Assembly (NCBI RefSeq): GCF_011386835.1
Contig: NC_088792.1
Location: forward strand, 62,665,287-62,729,286
DNA length: 64,000 bases
Source of the DNA: Chrysemys picta bellii
Taxonomy: Eukaryota; Chordata; Testudines; Emydidae
Reading direction: 5' to 3'
A program made the position numbers and the translations under genes. The notes beneath the pieces were generated by a model, which did no database searches, was not told where the DNA came from, and worked only from the letters and a program-made list of their open reading frames with translations. Shown here piece after piece: positions 38,201-53,200 of the stretch (positions are counted from its first letter, which is position 1; each line of letters begins with the position of its first letter).

Positions 38201-41200
38201 CTTGTAACATGGGGTCACTGTCTGGAAAAAGTTGAGAACTACTGTTTTAGAGGACAGCACGTGCATGAATGTACTTCATGGTTCATAGAAGTAAAACACA
38301 GATTTTTTTTCACTTGAGAGAAAATTCTCTCTCTGGATAAAAATGTATGAGTAGTGCTAGCTGTTGTTGTTTAATCCCATAGCACTTAGGAGCCCCAATC
38401 ATGGACCCATATCCCATTGTGCTAGGCTCTGTACAGACAGGACAAAAAGATGGTCCCTGCTGCTAGACCATATTAAAACATAGTTTAGTTAATAGTTTGG
38501 ATTCTTGTTTTTTGGGACTTTTATGATTTCTTCCCTCCTCCCCCACCCCCCATGCTGTTATGCAGGAGAAGTTCCAGATCTATTCAGCAATGAAGATATG
38601 GATGGCATTATTACAGGAATTAGGAACGAAGTCCGAAGCCTGGGTCTGATTGACACCAGAGAAAATTGTTGGAGATTCTTTTTGGACAGAATGCGACTGC
38701 AACTAAAAGTAAGGAAAATCACATGTGAAAGAAACTTTGTGAAACCAGCAGCTGGTGATGGAAAATTGGATTATTTGAATATGCTTTAGTGTGTGTTTAG
38801 AATCCAGGACGCTACACGTAAAGATGTACATTTCCACATAGGTAATGCCTTTGACAATGAGCTTACATCTATATAGTGGCTTTCATGCAGAAAGATCTCA
38901 AAGTAATGTACAAACGGGTTACAAACTATGGGCCTAATTCTTCCCTAAATCTGTCTTGAAGTTATTGGGAGTTTTACCTGAGTAAGGATTGCTGGACTAG
39001 GCTGTAACATTATATGCGAGTGTATTTAGATACAGGCCTTATCAACACTTGGACTCTAACCACTGGTTAGCTGCACTGGTGTAAATCATGTCTGCAGTAA
39101 GCATTTGCACTAGTGATTAAAATTTCACTTTAGAGTCCCCTTCACTCCCTATCATAATGCAGTTGTTTTATAAGTAAAATGTTGGAGCTGTTTAACAGAG
39201 CAACACTACAAAGCAGTTTAAGACAGGATGTGAAGAAGAATGCCATATCCTATTGAAACCTATTGTTGGGGAAATGTTATGTAGGCAGAACATAGTTATC
39301 CATGTTGGACACTGGAAAACAGAAGCCAGCCACTCTGCTCTTGTGAAAAGTGTCATGGGGTCTTTGAAGGCTTTAAGGTCACACACAACTCAATTTTACA
39401 TCTCCTCTATACAGATAAAAAGAATATCCTGTTTTATAACCATAAAAAAAAAAAGCTTTGAAATGGATAAAAATCCTTGTACTGCTGGGGTTAAGCTGAT
39501 CTCTAACCAATTTTCACCTCTCTTCGCATCCACTTACTCTCCGCTGCTTTTTTGTATCTTCTGCATTCCTCTTCTGTTGCCATCACTTCTGTCCTCCACT
39601 GTTAATTTCTTCTTTAATCCAGGACTGTGGTGAACATTGGATACTGGATTCTAGGAGGCATAGGGAGGGTTTGGTATGAATTGCATTCTCTGCTGCTTTT
39701 GATCATCAGGGTTGAAGTGCATCAGAGCTGAATGGGGAAAGTAGCTGCCCACTTTATATCTAGCTCTAGTTAGTGTTGTTAGTCTCTCAGTCTCATGAAC
39801 ATCAAATTCATAGGCAATTTTTTTTTTAAGAAGGGAGGAAAAAAGCTGTGAATTCTTGTATATCCCCTTCTCTTCCCTTTGTATCCCTCTGATTGCTCCT
39901 ATGATTTCATTATTTTTAAAAGGCCTTTTTAAAAACCTGCTTTCAAAATGCCTCTTACCTTGCCACCATTTTGCAGGTCTCCCACTGTGCAAATTACCAT
40001 TTCTGGAGACAACAACAGGGGGTATCTATTCACTTCGCAAAGACTGCAAAGTAGAGATGTTGTTGTTCCGTAGGAGACATAAAATTCATGAGTTAACACG
40101 CTGGCAGATATCTGTATGTACTTATGGTTATAGCTGGGTGACCCTCCGCCTCCCTACCTCCTTTCCCGAGATTTTCAGTGTAAACACAGACTAATAAGAT
40201 ATAAAAAGGAATACATTAAGTATTTCAATCAATTCCTGAACCTCAAGCTTAATGAAGGTAAAAACATCTCTTTACTATTCAGCATTTTACTAAAATCAAC
40301 ACTATAAATTAAGCCCCTGTTTCCTTTGTGATCACTGCTCATCTTGTACCCTCGTTAGATCTGGGAGGAGTATCTGGATTAAATCTGGGCAAATTTTTTT
40401 TGACAAAACACAAAAATGTGCATTTTCTGGGGTCTGAAACTATTAGTTGTATTTTGTTCAATTGTTTTGACTGGAAAAATATTTGAAATAGTCTAAACAT
40501 TTTGTTCCCACTTTGATTCAAAATGGCATTTCAATTTTAAATATGGACAGTTAAAAAAAACACTCAAAATGGGTGAAAATGGCTAAAAAAACCTGAAAAC
40601 ACTGTTTTGGTTGATTCAAAACTTTTTTTCTAGTTTTCAATCCATCAAAAAAGTTTCTAAAAAATTGTTTCAGTTCAAATTGAACAGGATTTTTTCCCCA
40701 TATTTTTCAGTTTGGTTCCAGAACTGAAAATCCATTATTTGCTCAGCTCTACTCCAAATTCAAGGAGTCAAAGCACACACTGTACCTATTTGAACCACAG
40801 CATTAGAAGTGCAAAAGGCAGTCATTTGGGGCATAGACAAAGAAGGTTTTATAGAAGGACAGAAAGAAAAAAAGAAACATGTATGAAAGCTGTGGAAAGG
40901 CTGACACAGCGCACTGAAAATATTTGCTTAAAAAATCAAACATGGAAGGCAAGAGTAAAAAGCAAAATGCCAGGATAAGAATGACAAAATTGTTCTATTT
41001 GGAGCTTCAAAACAACTCTGCTATTAAAATGTAGGGCTGACATCAGTTTTGCTTATGTTGGTATAAATCCTAACAACTTTTGCTAAGGTTACTGTTGTTT
41101 CAACCAGTTCCCCTCCTCTCCTCCATGACTGTTCATTCCTTCATTTTTCCCACCTCCTGTCTCCTTAGTTATCTTCATCATTTGATATAGAAATTAGCTC

Positions 41201-44200
41201 TGAAATTTTTTGAATTCTGGGGCCCTTGCGTACTGGTCACCAAAATAAGCACTGGTGGCAGTTTGTTGGCTACATAAGAGCAAATGCAAGAACACATTAC
41301 TAGAATGTAAATTTTAAAATCGCAAAAAGTTCTGTGTGTAAGGACTGGAAAGCAGGTGGGATGTGTAGATAATTCAATAAATCCACAATTTATATGCTAA
41401 GAGGAAGTTAAAAGAAAGCATAAAAAATACAGTACCTTGTAGATACTAGTGAGTTATTTTGAGGTGAAAAAACCAAGTAAGCTTAGGTAGAAAAGCATCT
41501 GCACCCCAAAAGTGCAATATAAATAATAATTCCACAGGTTTAATTAAATAGGTCATCAAAAGTAATTGTGATACGATAAAAGTAATTGTGCCTAACATTT
41601 AGAAAGGAGAAAAACTACTGGTTGGGATGGAAGACTGAGAAACTGTTAAATTCTGAGTTGCTCCTTGCTTAGTAGTGTGTGCAAGACTTTGGATTTTGAT
41701 TGTCCTTTGATTGTACCTTTGAAAGGTACTCAGAAAGCTGGGTATGAAATCTGCATGAATGTGAGGAACAGAGGCTTGGCCTACACTACAGCATTATGTT
41801 GACATAAGGCAGTTTATATCAACCTAATTGTGTCAGTGTACACACTACAGACTTGCTCCTGCCGATGTAAATGCCCTACTACACCAACATAGTAACTCCA
41901 CCTCCACAAGAGGTGTAGGGCTTATGTCGGTGTAGTTAGGTCGATACAGTGTCCGTGTAGACACTGTAGGTTACTTACATTGGCTGTTGGCTGTTATTTT
42001 TGTCAATTTCACGGATGGTGGGCAGGGGGCTAGGTTCCCTGCTGGGCTGCACCCACTGGGCTCCCTTCTCCAAGCCGGGCTGCCTCTGGGGTCCTGGCTC
42101 CCCCCTCGCAGATGGACTGCTGCCCAGACTCCCACTGGGAGCCCAGGTGCTGCCCTGAGGCTCCCGGCTCCCCGCCTGGAGCAGGGCTGCGCCTGCCTGG
42201 CTCCCCAGTCCCAGCCAGACTGTTGCCCAGACTCCTGGTTCCCCATTCCCTGCTGGGAACCCGGCTGCATTGAAGCTCCCTGCTTCTCACTGGGAACATG
42301 GCAGCAACTCAACAGGGAGCTGAGAGCCCCAGCAGCCTGACATGGAGCGGGGAGCTGAGAGCTGCCCTGGTGGCTGCTATGCTGCTTGCGGGAAGCAAGC
42401 TGCTGCTCCCCTGGGCTCCCAGCAGGGAGCAGAAAGTCGGGATCCTTGGTGCAGCCAAACTCTCAGCGGGGAATGGGGAGCTGGGAGCCCTGTGGCAGCC
42501 TGGTGGGAAGCCAGGAGCCCAGGGGCAGACCTGCTCCTTGGGTGGAGCAGTGCGTGTAGCTCAGAGCTCAGGCTCTCAGCCCCCCACACTGCCCCTCTTC
42601 AGTAGGTGGAAGTTCTCCTGGTGAGGATGCACCACCAACAGAAGAAGGGCAGTGTGGACGTGAACCACTGCAGTAATTACTGCAGTAGCTGTAAGTTGAC
42701 CTAACATAAGGTAGCTTACTTTTTTAGTGTAGACATACCCTTAGTTAAGTGGGAAAGAAGTAACAGCTTCATGAGACTGCAACATAGAAAGGGAACGTGC
42801 AAAGGTGTAATAAATACAACTTGGTGTCACAATTGAACTGAGTGGTTGCAGAAAAGTAGGAGGGCTGCATGGAGGAGGGGAAACCTATTTGAAGATCACA
42901 GAGGAGGAGGGGCATGAAAAAGTTCAGATAATCATCCATACTTTCGAGATTCTCTAACAGAACCTCCTATCCTATTTTTGTTCACTCAACTTATTATTGC
43001 TGACACATTCTCAAGTGCCATCCAGGATAAATGTACAAGTGAGTTATGGGTAGAGGAATTTGAGGTAAATAGGAGAGGGGTGTTCCCTCTGTCTGTATAT
43101 AAATGAGATCAACTAGGGAAAACAGAGTGACTACAGCAAATCAAATCTCCATTATAACATGAAATAGTCGTTCCTCCCCCCATGCCACATACAGAAATAA
43201 ACACACTGAGATCATAGCTAAAGGGAGGTGAAGCATTGTTCCAAGCATGATGGAAATTGAATTGCTACATGTGAGCCACAATTAATTAGGAGTAAAAAAA
43301 AAGGGGGGGGGGGGCGCTAATGGAATAAAAAATGGTGAGGGGGTGCAGTGCAAAACTGAGACCATGATCGCAAATGCGTGGATTTGGGACCTTAATTTTG
43401 TTTTTTATATGTAGGATTTTTCCCAGTAACAGCTCCAGTTGCCATCTTACTAGCTCAGCTGGTATTTTCATGTTGACAGTTGTCTGTCTTCTTTACTTCA
43501 TCTTTCCTTTTCCTCCTCTACCATCACTTTCTTCTCCTCCCTCACTGCCAGTCTTTCACTCTCTCCTCCCCCTCCCTCCATTTCCATAATGATTTCCAAA
43601 AGGACTGTTGAAATTGTGCTCTTTATGCTAATCTTCTGGCCAGTAGCGTTTCCCTCTGAGAACAGTGCCAGCAGTTGTGTGAAGCTGCCAATGATCACAC
43701 AGCCCTACTTCTGGAGCCAGCACCATCCAGAGGAAGCACCACTCTGCCCCTACACCAGTAATTGTGAATTCAACAACAATTTCCTTATCCCATTGGTAGA
43801 AAGGGGTGGAAGCACAGGGGAAAATCCCCATACCCATGCACTGATTTCAAGCCCTTCAAAGCTAGAACAGACCAACGGCAAAGTGACAAAAGCCACATGG
43901 GGGTGTTGTGGCACCTTAAAAACTAACAGATTTATTTGGGCATAAGCTTTCGTGGGTAAAAACCTGAGGTTATGCCCAAATAAATCTGTTAGTCTTTAAG
44001 GTGCCACCAGACTCCTTGTTGTTTTTGTAGATACAGACTAACGCGGTTACCCCCTGATACATAGGGGGTGGTGTTGCAACAGACTCTAGAGGTGCCAGTC
44101 AGTGATGAGGGTCGCCTTGTATGAGGCATGGCAAACAGGTATAAGAAAAAGACAGTCCGTGCCCCCCAAAGACTTTACAATCTGAGCATAATCTTCATTA

Positions 44201-47200
44201 TTTGAATGGTAGGTTTCCCAGGGTGGGGTGATTACTGCTGGAATTTATTCACCTTTGCCCGTAAGTACAGATTGATTGCAACAAATGGTCCATATGGGTT
44301 ACTCCCACATAAGAATTTTTAGAAAACTGTTCTGCAGTAGTTAGCCTTCGGTAATTTTTTATAGTGCAGCCCTCATCCCAACTTGTCTTTCTTTCCCCTG
44401 CCATCCCTGCCAAATGTTATTCCTGACCAATCCCCTCTATTTTTCATCCTTTCTTGACTTCTCTTATTTCACCCCTCTGTCTTTCCCCCACCCCAGCTTC
44501 CTTTATTTCTCTGCTTTTCTTCCTTTTCAGCTGGCCTCACTTTGCTTCTTGACAATTTTCTGTGAATACATTATAACGGCAGTGACAGATGACTAAAGAG
44601 GCAGAATAAACCTATCATCTATCTAAAGTGCTCCGCCAGTCTCTGTCCTGGCTTCTGCAGTTATTAGGAATGATTATAATCAATTCTGGACGTTTTACAG
44701 TTTTAGTGAAAGTATTTGGGTATTTTTCCACTGGAATTAATAGTATTAAAATACTTACTCAAACAGATGTTGATACCACATGATTTGAAGTATTCCTAAA
44801 TAATAAGAGAAACAATGCATCTCATTCTAGGAGAGTAGAAATGAGCAAAAAAAGACTCCTTCCCACTTTTGACAATCTAATGCTTGACATTCAGTAATTA
44901 TGTTAAATCAAACATAACACCCTAAAAAAATGTTAAGTACAGTAACTGTCCCCTCCACCAGCGCCTCTGGAGTAGCTTTTGCAGGACACTGATATCAACA
45001 AATCAGTCTCATCACAGTATTAATTATTATTATTTATTTTATTTTTTATTTTTTTATTTTAATTTTTTATCTTTTTATTTATTTATTTTATTTTTCTTAT
45101 TTTATTATTATTTTTTACTTAGATATTTTAGCCCTGATTTGGAAGCTGTATTCTGCTTTCCAGAAAGAATAATCATTGGAAATGTATGTACAAACTATGA
45201 GCCCTTTTCTTTTTTCAGATGCCTTTTGAGCTTGCAGGGAGATATTGAACCAGTATTAGATATTACCTTAACCTACATAGACTGTTAGATTGGCTATCTG
45301 ACTCAGTGAACTCTAGCTGTCTGTTGTTGACAAAATTTTACGGTCACATTACTGATTTTAATATACATCGAGCTAAGTAACTGATACTAGCTTGGGGAGG
45401 AAGGAGAAACAGGCAGGCATTGTTTGTATAACATACAATATAGTGAGTAAAACTTATTTGCATCAGGTAAAATTGTAGTTTGCCTAAGTTCATTAGCAGC
45501 TAGGCTGATTGGAATTTCAGCTGTGAACCCACTTGCAATGGCTCATTGCCATGGTTCACTACATTCCTTTCTTTATTCGCCTCAACTTGCCTTGTAATTC
45601 TTTACTCTCTTTTCCCTCCTCATCTCTGCAGATCATTTTGTGTTTCTCTCCAGTTGGTTCCACGCTGAGAGTTAGAGCTCGGAAGTTCCCAGCCATAGTT
45701 AACTGCACAGCTATTGACTGGTTTCATGAGTGGCCGCAGGAGGCCCTGCACTCCGTCAGCAGGAGGTTCATTGAGGAGACGGAGGTGATTGAGGTACAGA
45801 GTTTCAAGCTCGTCAATCAGACGAGAAAGCAACACAGATCCTTGAAAGATCAATAATTGAATATGCTGGAAAAACAATTTCTTCTTTATTCCTTTTGCAT
45901 ATTCGTTGTCTTTTAAGGTTATAAAGCTTACCCCAGCTACTGACTGCATTTCTATGACATGGGGTCATGGGAGGGGGAGGGAAACAGTGCTGAGAGTGCA
46001 TGGCTTATCTTCCCCAAAATTTCCCTGGATGTTGGGCTTTTGGAGATCCCACAGAAATGAGAATGCCCCAGGCCATGGGATAGATTTAACCTTGTCAGTA
46101 TAATTAGAGGTGTTCACTCGCACAGTAATAGATGGGGAGCAAACATTTGCAGTCTACAACCCAGATAGGTACCTCAGCAGAGCTACGTGTTTTGCATCCA
46201 CTAAAGGTCTGGACAAGTTGAAATCTTCCCAGCAGCTACACACACAATGCAGCCCACAGTTTAAAACCTGGGGACTGAGTTATTTCCTCCCCTTACACTG
46301 GAGTCTGAAACTTGACCCACCCCAAAAAATCACATGACAATATGTTTCCTTTTAGGCTTTCAGTGTGTAAAAAAGCCCAATCGTTGCTCTTGTGATGGGC
46401 AATGAGGCTTTTAAACAGCCTGGCAGCATTTTTCCAATTGTTTTTTTAGTCCCGTATTATCTTGTGAGCAGTATGGAGAAAGAAGAAAGCTACTCATTAA
46501 AAGACTTTTAAAGGACATTGACCTCCTTCTCTCAAGGGTGTTTTGTTTCTGTCCCTCTTTCAGCCTGATAGGGACATGAGGGTGTATAACTGATCAGGCA
46601 GCTGGCATCGTTACCGATGCTGATGGCAGAAACTGATGTGACAGCGTAGATAACCTAGTTCCTGATATTACAGTGCTTGCTACTATATAGTTCACATTAA
46701 GCCAGAAAAGATGTTTAACCTCTTTCAACAACTCTGAAAATATTCCTCTGTGAATTTTGCATCCTAGGGTTTTGGGAAGACCGTAGATCCTCTCCCTTTT
46801 CACAATGGCAGGTTCTGAGTTGTTTTTCTAAAGTAGTGTGCAAGTGAATTTGGTGGCTGTGAAGGAGAGGGACTCTTAGCAGAGGCTGGTGTGCCAGCTT
46901 CTATATGCAATGGTGGCTGGATCCTAACTTTAATAGATGCTTTACTATTCTGGGTATTCAATCTCCTTTGGACAGAGACTGACAAGGGTATGATACCAGC
47001 TTGTGCAGTGGTTTTATGATGTAGACAACTATTTTCACTAATGAGCTACATGCCAATTTGAACTCTGATCTCCAGATGTGAAAAGTTGGTGTATTAGCCC
47101 CTTGCTCCCTCATATGTGTCTGTTTTTAAACGTTAGAATCTAATGTGTGTAGAAATTTAATGCAGAGAGGGTGCTGCTACACAGTTTCATTTATAAGCAA

Positions 47201-50200
47201 AAAAGATGTAGGGAAATTGTTGGTTTTGGTTCAGTGGCAATTAGTGTGTAGCAACTCTGACTTTCAGGGGATCGTACTTCTGTTTTCCTGTGTCCGTCTA
47301 GTGATGTAATGGATTTGTAGAGATCAGAAGCACAGGATTTCAAGAGTGCAGATGAAGAGCCTAGCATCTCAAGTCAACTATCCCTTGGCATTAAGGAGAA
47401 ACCCATAGGGAGAGTTTCCAGGAAACTGAATGCTGTGGGGATGGCAACTGAAGGTCTGGCAGTGGCAACAGGCAAGATACCACTTAGAAAAGAGCTTGCA
47501 GAACTTGATGCCACCAGTTAGATGCAATAAGCCTGCAACTTTGGGAAAAGGAACAACAAATTTTGTGCTGGATTAATATATTTTCTGTTGCTGATGAACA
47601 TCTGATTTCTGTGATAGACTTTAGTTATTAGTTGAAAAGCCTGAATAGGGAATAACATTTTAATGTGAAGGTGACTGCCACATTTGCAGCATTTGTACTC
47701 CGTTCACAAGGGAAAAATACAGAATCATTAAAGAATAAAGTAAAGACGGGATGGAGGGGCCTCTTTGGTGATCTTTACATCCTGGTAGCAGAGCTATGTT
47801 GTGTCCTTTACCTCCTGTGCCATTGACAGTGATCAGTGCCAGGCAAGTTGTAATATGAAGAGTGACCAATGACATCTACTGGCTGTGGAGAGACTTGCTT
47901 CACTTCTTATCTCAGTGTCTCACATCAGTGTTTGCTGTAGCCCGCTCTACAGTGGTATACTGATGCCTCCTATAGGATTCTAAGAGTAAGAGAGAGAGAC
48001 TTAGGAATCCTTATTGTTTTTGATATAAACAGCCTAACCTTGCCTTGCAAGGTACTTAAAGAGATTTTGGTGTTAGGGCACCTGAATATTTTATTTTATT
48101 TTATTTATTTATTTATTGCTGTTTTATCAACTTACACATTCCTGTTTAGTTTAAAGGGGAAATGAGGATAATGTGCAGAAGAGAAAGCATGTTTATGGTG
48201 CACTTTCTTTTGCCTAAAGGTTTAACACATTTATTTTGATTTGAATGAATACAAATTTGATCACTTCCTTAATAAATTTTAATCCACTCCATTAAGAACA
48301 CAACATGTCATCGCAATTTAGGCGTTTAATATTAATGGACCCTGTGTTAAGAATAATGTTTTTACATGGTGCAAAGTACCTGCTTTGGACATCTGGAGAT
48401 AATTCATTAACAGGAGGAAATATGTATGTGCATATTTGATTCTCTTCTGTACACAGGCACAAATGAGTGAATAACTGCCCCTAAGAAATATTTTCCCTGT
48501 TCAGCCTAATAATGAAATAAATGGCAACTGACCCAATAGACAAAATAATTTGACGTTTTATCATCACCGGACATTTATTTTAGGACTCTGTCTCAGCACA
48601 CTCTCTTCTCCGAGTAGCATTTGATGGCCGAGACAGTGCAGATAATGTCAGTGGGTATGTGAAGCCAATTAGAAGACTAGCATGGGAAAACAAAGTATAA
48701 AAAGACCAGCAAGGGGGGGCGGGAGTGGAAGGGGCAGGGTGGACCTGGAATAGAGAAGGACAGAGCAGCTAGAACAGCTATCTTTTTGAAAGAAAAAGAA
48801 AAACTAAGGGAGACAGAAGAGAAGCAGAAATGAATCAAAAAGGCAGGTGAGGTGAGTAGCAAAGAGGGCAGCTGAGAAGGAGTGGAAAGTGTTGTGAAGA
48901 GGGAAAGATCAGAGGGTAATGGGGAGCAAAGGAAGGTCCAAGAGAGTGGCAGAGGCGTATTAGGGAAGCAGGGTGGGAGAGGATCACCCTGAAGAACAGA
49001 GAGACCCTTAGCTGGTATCTGGCCGCCTCTGTCAGCTGAAAGGGATTTAAGTGGGTGGGTTTTTCCTTTTTTCGTTTGTAGTGCTGCTGTGTTTCATGGG
49101 TAGTTCAATTTGCGTCATTTTAGATATTTAGATATCCTTTTATCGCCTCTTATCAGAGGAGGCTTGTTAGCCACAGCTCACCTTTGTCCAGACTGTTGGC
49201 GTGTATTATGATTATGCCATCTAGTAACTTGGGAGGATGAATGCCAGATCTATAGTTAAGCACTTGGTTATTGGTATAACCTACACTCAACTTTTAATTG
49301 TCCCAAACCTGTGTTTTAAGAAAACCACAGTAACTACAAGAGGTTTTAGTTGGATGCAGGTTTTGAAAGTGTGCTTTAAAAGAAAAAAATCACTACAAAT
49401 AAAATAGTACAGCTAAGTGACCCCTTTAAAAATAAACCTCTGTGTTTAATGCCAGCTCTCTTGTGGTGAAATGAAACAGAAGACATTCAGGCCGATAGAG
49501 AGTAACTGGATTTTGGGGTTGGTTTAGGGTTCAGCATTTAAGCAGCATCTACAGGTGAAGAGAGAAAACAAGCTTTCTCCCCACCTCTAGAGTGAAATCC
49601 TGGCCCCACTGGAGCCCATAGGAGTTTGAAACCAAAGGCAAATTGGGCAAGGATTTTACACCTATTGTTTAAAAAGTCTCACACTGCATTTTGGGACTGA
49701 GTGGGGGGGAAGGACTGGCAACATCCCAAAGCTTCATTCTAATCGGTTACTAGAATCTCTGGAAGCAACTAGGCAATGGTTATTACCTATCACCATGTTC
49801 AGTGGGACTGAAAGTGTAATCAAAGAACTTCACTTGGACTAACAGAGGACTTACAATGGCTCTTCTGCAAAACCCACATCGATTTTCAGTAAACTCCTTT
49901 TTGCTTTATTTCTGAATTATGTGTTTAAAAAACTCAGCTATCCTAGCAGCAGGATTTCACCAGACCCGCACTCAGTTCTTTCTCATCTTACTTCCTGTGC
50001 AAGGGCTATGAATACTCAGAAGAGAGACAAAATAAAATAGATGAAGATCAGTGGAGTGGTAAATGATGATGAGAATAGGGCAGTCATGCAGAGCAATCTA
50101 GCTCGCTTGGTAAACTGGGCCCATACAAATAAAACCTTTAATACAACCAAATACAGAGTTGTTCATCTAGGAACAAGGACTGCAGGCCATATCTACAGAA

Positions 50201-53200
50201 TGAGGGCCTTTATTATGGAAAGCTGTTACTGTGAAAATGATCTAGGGATCATAATAGAAAAGCAACTAAACATGAGCTCCCAGTGGGATGCTATGGCAAA
50301 AGGGGCTAATGTGATCCTTGGATTTATAAACAGGGGAGTAGAGAGCAGGAGTGTGTGGGGGACAGGGGGGGATGTTTGCCTTTGCATATGGCACTGGTGA
50401 GATCAATAGTGGAATACTTCATACAATTCTGATCACGTTTTTAAAAGGATGTTGAAAAATTGGAGAGGGTGCAGAAAAGAGCCACAAAAAGGATTCCAGG
50501 GCTTAAAGTGAGAGAGTTAAGGAGTTCAATCTGTTTTGTTTATCAAAAAGAAGATTGAGAGGTATCTTGATTTACAGTGTTATAATTATTCTCATTAAGA
50601 GAAAATACTGGTACTGTAGGGCTCTTTAATCAGGTGGAGAAACGTATAACAAGATCCAATGGCTGGAAGCTGAAGCAGAAAATAAGGCACATGTTTTTAA
50701 CAGTGAAGGTGATTTACCATTGGAAAAAACTACCAAGGGAATTTGGTGGATGTCTTCAAATCCATACTGGGTGTCTTTCTGGAAGATATGTTTGACTAAA
50801 GCCTAAACAAGTTAGTGGGCTCAGTGATGGGTATCTGGGTGAAGCTTAATGGCCTGCGATATACAGCAACCCAGAGTAGACGATCTAATGATCCCTCTGG
50901 CCTTAAACTATGAATCTATGAACAAAGTGTGCCTCTGAGAAAAGCAAGTGACTTGCCTTACTCAACAGCATCCTCTCCAGCTGTAGGAGTCTCACTGGAA
51001 GGGTACCGGCCATAGCGTGGTGTAGTGAGGAAGAGAAAAGGAGCTTAAAGTTGAGAGAGACTAGGGAGGAAATGGAGAGCGTCAGAGTAGAAGTCAAGTT
51101 GGTTCTGGTGGGGGGTTTTAAATGTTTTACAACAAAAACTCAAATTGATAAACATTAACACGCAGCCTGGCAAAAAGAGAGAACCCCGAGTAGAGATGCT
51201 GAGATTTAACGCCGTATATTGGGTGTATAGGGTTAATGCTCCGTTATAAAACTTTGATTGGGGCTGAAATAATGCTTGTAAAGTGTGTTCTCTGAGGTAT
51301 TAGCCCTCTCTGTCTAATCTTAGTATGCCACATAATCTCCACATCCCACAACCAACTGTATTTTCATATATCTACTGGAAACATAAAATAAGGGGATCCA
51401 CAATTAACCTCTCTTTCCTCAAACAAACAAAAAGACAAAAAACCCCTTCCCACTCCTTTGAACTTCTTCTGTTGTGTTCTCTTGCACTGTAGTGCTGGAG
51501 GTTTGGTACTAAACTGTGCACTTCGTTTAAGAAAATTTGTCATTCTACCCCTTAAGGTGCTGTTTCTTGCATAAGATACAGTGAAATCCAGCATAATATG
51601 ATATAATGGCAGCTTGAAATATCTTCCCTTCCTGGCTCCCAATACTAACAATGGATAGGTTTCCCTCCCTGTTTTGATAACTGCCTAAATTACACAATCA
51701 AGAGGTTCAGTAGCATCAGTCATTTCTGCTGTTGCTTAGTGTATTTTCGGCTAACGGAACTTGTCGGCGAAAGCTGAGATCTGTAGTCAGAAGGTAGAAT
51801 AGCTGGTTTGGTAATGACTAGTTTAGATCTTGAGAAAAGCAATAAATAGCCTTCCTTATTCAGACAAAAGTCTTCTTAACTCCAGTAGTGACCCAGAGCG
51901 GATACAGGATTGTCTGAGCTCTTACATGCACAAAAGCCAGTATGCCGAGATCTAAAATAAAGTGATTTCCTTGGTGCATCGGAAGTAAAAAAAGACTTTG
52001 CCTTTGTATTTTGTTATAAATTAGATACAGACTTCCCCCCCAATTCTCTTTAGGAATATTGAATATTCTTGATTCAGAATTTGGTAATCTTGGTTATTGG
52101 CTTGTTGCTATTTTATACTTCCTAGTGATCAGCAGTTAAATAAAAAATTGAAAGTATCAACTAGTTTTACATAAAGAAGGCCAAACTAGCAATAATAATT
52201 TTCTTTGCCTACATCTCTGAATGGGCTTATACTGAAAAATGCAATGTAGCATTAAAAAAAGGAGAGAGATAAATGAATGGCAGAATAAATAATTTATGCT
52301 AATGAAATTACTGCAATTAGTAGTTCCACAATGACCCTTTTAAAAGCCACAGCTGTTAATGTCAGGAAGTGCTGTCACTGCTGACCTTATCATAAGAGAA
52401 AGTGACAAATTGAAAATGCAGGGAAGACCAATCATCAAAGAGGTCTGTTCGGGAACGATTAGAGTTTTCTGAAAAACAGTGTGAATTACAACCAGCTGCT
52501 CTCTGGCTCGGCATATCTCCCATGCTGTGCCATTTTGTTAAGCTTGATAACAATAGTTATTTTGCCCCATTGAGACAAGTTGTCTCAGGCCACTTGCAGC
52601 TCTACCGGAACCCACTTCTTCCCTCACTGATTTACAAATGAAACTGTTGTTAAAGAGTGCTTTTCAGGACTGCTGAGTAGAGACCTCTCATAAGCATCAT
52701 GATTGGGTAGGGGCCAGTTACTCTCTAAGAAGGTTGCCCTTGGCTAGGATGAATATCTGTACTGCAATGTTTGTGTGTATAATAGACATTTAAAAGTAAA
52801 AGACTGAAACAGATTTCTGCTTGTGACCAAATGTGCATAAAATGTCTTTGTTCGTTTCCTTGCTTTAAGAAACAGATTTCTGTATTTTATTTTATATTAG
52901 CTGGGTTATGCTACCTTGGTTCCAACAAAGGATGTGGAGACTCTTATTTATTGTTTTAAAGACAATTTATTTCAACTTTCCATATATGCAATCATTCGGT
53001 ATTTGGTTCCTGCTTCTGATTTCTGTTATTGCAATCACAGGTGAAACTGTTTTTTGTTTTGTTTTGTTTTGTTTTTAAGCTAGCTTTTAAAGCCACAAAA
53101 TATAATGAGGCTTCTCACTGAGAAAAATTGTAAGTCTATCTACACCAACCTGATTGTAATATTAATGATGTAGGTTTGAAACGTTTAACTGCATCAGCAA

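Noticed and set aside
39253..39633. 126-codon + strand ORF
   Set aside because: Low-complexity A and T tracts in the middle and no domain; not continuous with the dynein frame.
41987..42340. Overlapping 117, 113, 89 and 108 codon ORFs on both strands
   Set aside because: Composition-driven frames in the GC-rich centre of a MITE.
43589..43945. 118-codon ORF with a signal-peptide-like start and several Cys
   Set aside because: It runs into the palindromic element at 43907, has no second exon or homologue I recognise, and lies in an intron; probably chance.
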